Source of the DNA: Desulfobacterales bacterium
Lineage (GTDB): Bacteria > Desulfobacterota > Desulfobacteria > Desulfobacterales > JAFDCJ01
Direction: 5' to 3'
NCBI GenBank assembly: GCA_029932495.1
Contig: JAOZPY010000221.1
Coordinates: 1-5,351 of the forward strand
Length of the DNA: 5,351 nucleotides
The notes below the pieces were generated by a model. It was not told the DNA's origin. It did not search any database and was given only the letters and a program-made list of their open reading frames with translations. Both the position numbers and the translations under genes were made by a program. This document shows, piece after piece, positions 4,241 to 5,351 of the stretch; position 1 is the stretch's first letter; the number at the start of each line of letters is the position of its first letter.

Positions 4241-5351
4241 ATGGCCCCACTGATAAAAAAAACGCTGCCTGCTTCCGGCGGCAAAACCCGACGACGGCAA
4301 TCGGCAACCCGCCATAACGCGGGTGAATATTTTGCCTGGCTGCTACCGGAAAAACCCGGGTGGCTGTCCGACTGGATTTTGAAGCTTTTTTACTCGGGCG
4401 TCACCATGGACAAGGAACAGGTTACGACGCTGCAACGGTTGGGAAAAAACGCTGTCGTCGTTTTTGTGCACAAATTCAGCAGCAATTTTGAGTACCTTTT
4501 TTATTACAGCCGCTACCGCCAGCTGCAATTGCCATACCCGCGGGTTGGCTTGGATTACAGGATATTTCTCTGGCAGCCCTTACGGCGGATTGTTAAATTT
4601 CTCTTTTTTCGCCTCCAGTTTTTTCTGCATCACCAGGCCCTGCCTGATCCCTATGAGCGGGGGGATATTAAACAGCAGCTGATTGATGGGCGCTGCGGAT
4701 TTTTATCGCTCGTGGGAAAGAAAGGGTTTTACCGCCGGTTCATCAAGGCCCGAACAGACCCGCTCGCCTATTTGATCGACATGCAAAAATCCATCGACCG
4801 GCCCGTGTATCTGATTCCCCAATTGATGTTTTTCGGCAAGGCCGCCCGCCGCGGACACCCCACGATCATTGATATCTTGTTCGGCCCCGAAGACAAGCCC
4901 GGCCGATTCAGACGCCTGTTCACCCTGTTTAAAAAACCGGGCGGCGTGTTTGTGGAGGTATCCAGGCCGCTAAACCTCCAGCAATACCTGCAGTCTGATG
5001 AAATCCGCCAGCGGTCCACGCAATACCAGGCCTTGAAACTTCGTCGGGATCTTTTGCGCCAGATCAACCGCCATCGCCAGAGCATCACCGGACCGGTGCG
5101 TAAATCAAAGGAGGAACTGAAAGAAAACATCCTGACCGGCGAACGCTTCCGCCAGTTTATGGAATCCTACGCCCAAAGTCGTGAATTGCCGTTAGAGCAA
5201 GTGCGCCGCAAAGCCGATACCTACCTTGAGGAAATCGCCGCCAATTACAAACCGGCCTTTATCAAGATTGCCTCGGTGCTGGTCAGATGGATTGCCAACA
5301 ACATGTTTGACGGGGTGACCACCAACCAGGAGGTTCTCAACAGGGTTAAAG
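4241..5351 (+). CDS. plsB: Glycerol-3-phosphate acyltransferase PlsB, N-terminal part (continues past window)
   Basis: An open frame of 370 codons runs without a stop to the window edge. It matches the region before the catalytic site of PlsB, the membrane-bound enzyme that acylates sn-glycerol-3-phosphate at position 1 as the first step of phospholipid synthesis. From memory of the E. coli protein, NAVVVFVHKFSSNFEYLFYY (70-89), RPVYLIPQLMFFGKA (187-201), the GGVFVEVSRPLNL stretch after it and YLEEIAANYKPAFIKI (328-343) line up in order. The last visible residues (NNMFDGVTTNQEVLNRV) correspond to those just before the HX4D catalytic motif, which should follow within about 20 residues outside the window. 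The first 28 residues are basic and low in conservation. The ATG at 4241 has no clear ribosome binding site. An in-frame TAA at 4199 limits extension, and a TTG at 4217 is the only other upstream start seen. The family call is firm, the start less so. Confidence 0.88.
   Translation, partial: MAPLIKKTLPASGGKTRRRQSATRHNAGEYFAWLLPEKPGWLSDWILKLFYSGVTMDKEQVTTLQRLGKNAVVVFVHKFSSNFEYLFYYSRYRQLQLPYPRVGLDYRIFLWQPLRRIVKFLFFRLQFFLHHQALPDPYERGDIKQQLIDGRCGFLSLVGKKGFYRRFIKARTDPLAYLIDMQKSIDRPVYLIPQLMFFGKAARRGHPTIIDILFGPEDKPGRFRRLFTLFKKPGGVFVEVSRPLNLQQYLQSDEIRQRSTQYQALKLRRDLLRQINRHRQSITGPVRKSKEELKENILTGERFRQFMESYAQSRELPLEQVRRKADTYLEEIAANYKPAFIKIASVLVRWIANNMFDGVTTNQEVLNRVK

Overview
The window looks like a chromosomal segment of an anaerobic, probably sulfate-reducing bacterium of the Desulfobacterota (Desulfobacterales-like). 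This is an inference from three things: a ferredoxin-linked 2-oxoacid oxidoreductase operon preceded by a P-loop ATPase gene, a PlsB-type acyltransferase with a long N-terminal region, and moderate GC content. No mobile element, CRISPR array, tRNA or rRNA was seen.

Layout. Positions 1-1464 hold a minus-strand operon read from right to left. It runs from a P-loop (MinD/CobQ-like) ATPase with a TTG start, to a two-cluster 4Fe-4S ferredoxin subunit, to the alpha subunit of a 2-oxoacid:ferredoxin oxidoreductase (VorB type), which leaves the window at base 1. The catalytic TPP-binding and gamma subunits are expected just outside. Upstream of the ATPase, the 322-base gap 1465-1786 holds a good sigma70-type promoter for this operon. 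Between promoter and start codon lies a hairpin followed by a T-run, which looks like an intrinsic terminator in the leader (possible attenuation).

Positions 1787-3737 hold two plus-strand genes: a cytoplasmic NamZ/DUF1343 family protein (exo-N-acetylmuramidase family) and, 55 bases on, a ribonuclease HI with an unusual N-terminal extension. The RNase H gene converges on a small minus-strand gene (3767-4057) for a protein with two membrane helices and a C-terminal coiled coil. The apparent terminator of that small gene lies inside the last codons of the RNase H gene.

Positions 4058-4240 are an AT-rich divergent intergenic region. From 4241 to the window edge runs the N-terminal 370 codons of plsB (glycerol-3-phosphate acyltransferase) on the plus strand. 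It is open at the right end, and the catalytic HX4D motif is expected just past the window.

The oxidoreductase genes form one functional unit: oxidative decarboxylation of 2-oxoacids to acyl-CoA with electrons passed to ferredoxin. The other genes are housekeeping functions (peptidoglycan sugar turnover, RNA/DNA hybrid removal, phospholipid synthesis) with no obvious shared pathway. I see no clear novel multi-gene system. The points most worth a look are the leader terminator, the uncharacterised ATPase tied to the oxidoreductase, the altered motif in the NamZ-like protein and the new N-terminal domain on RNase H.
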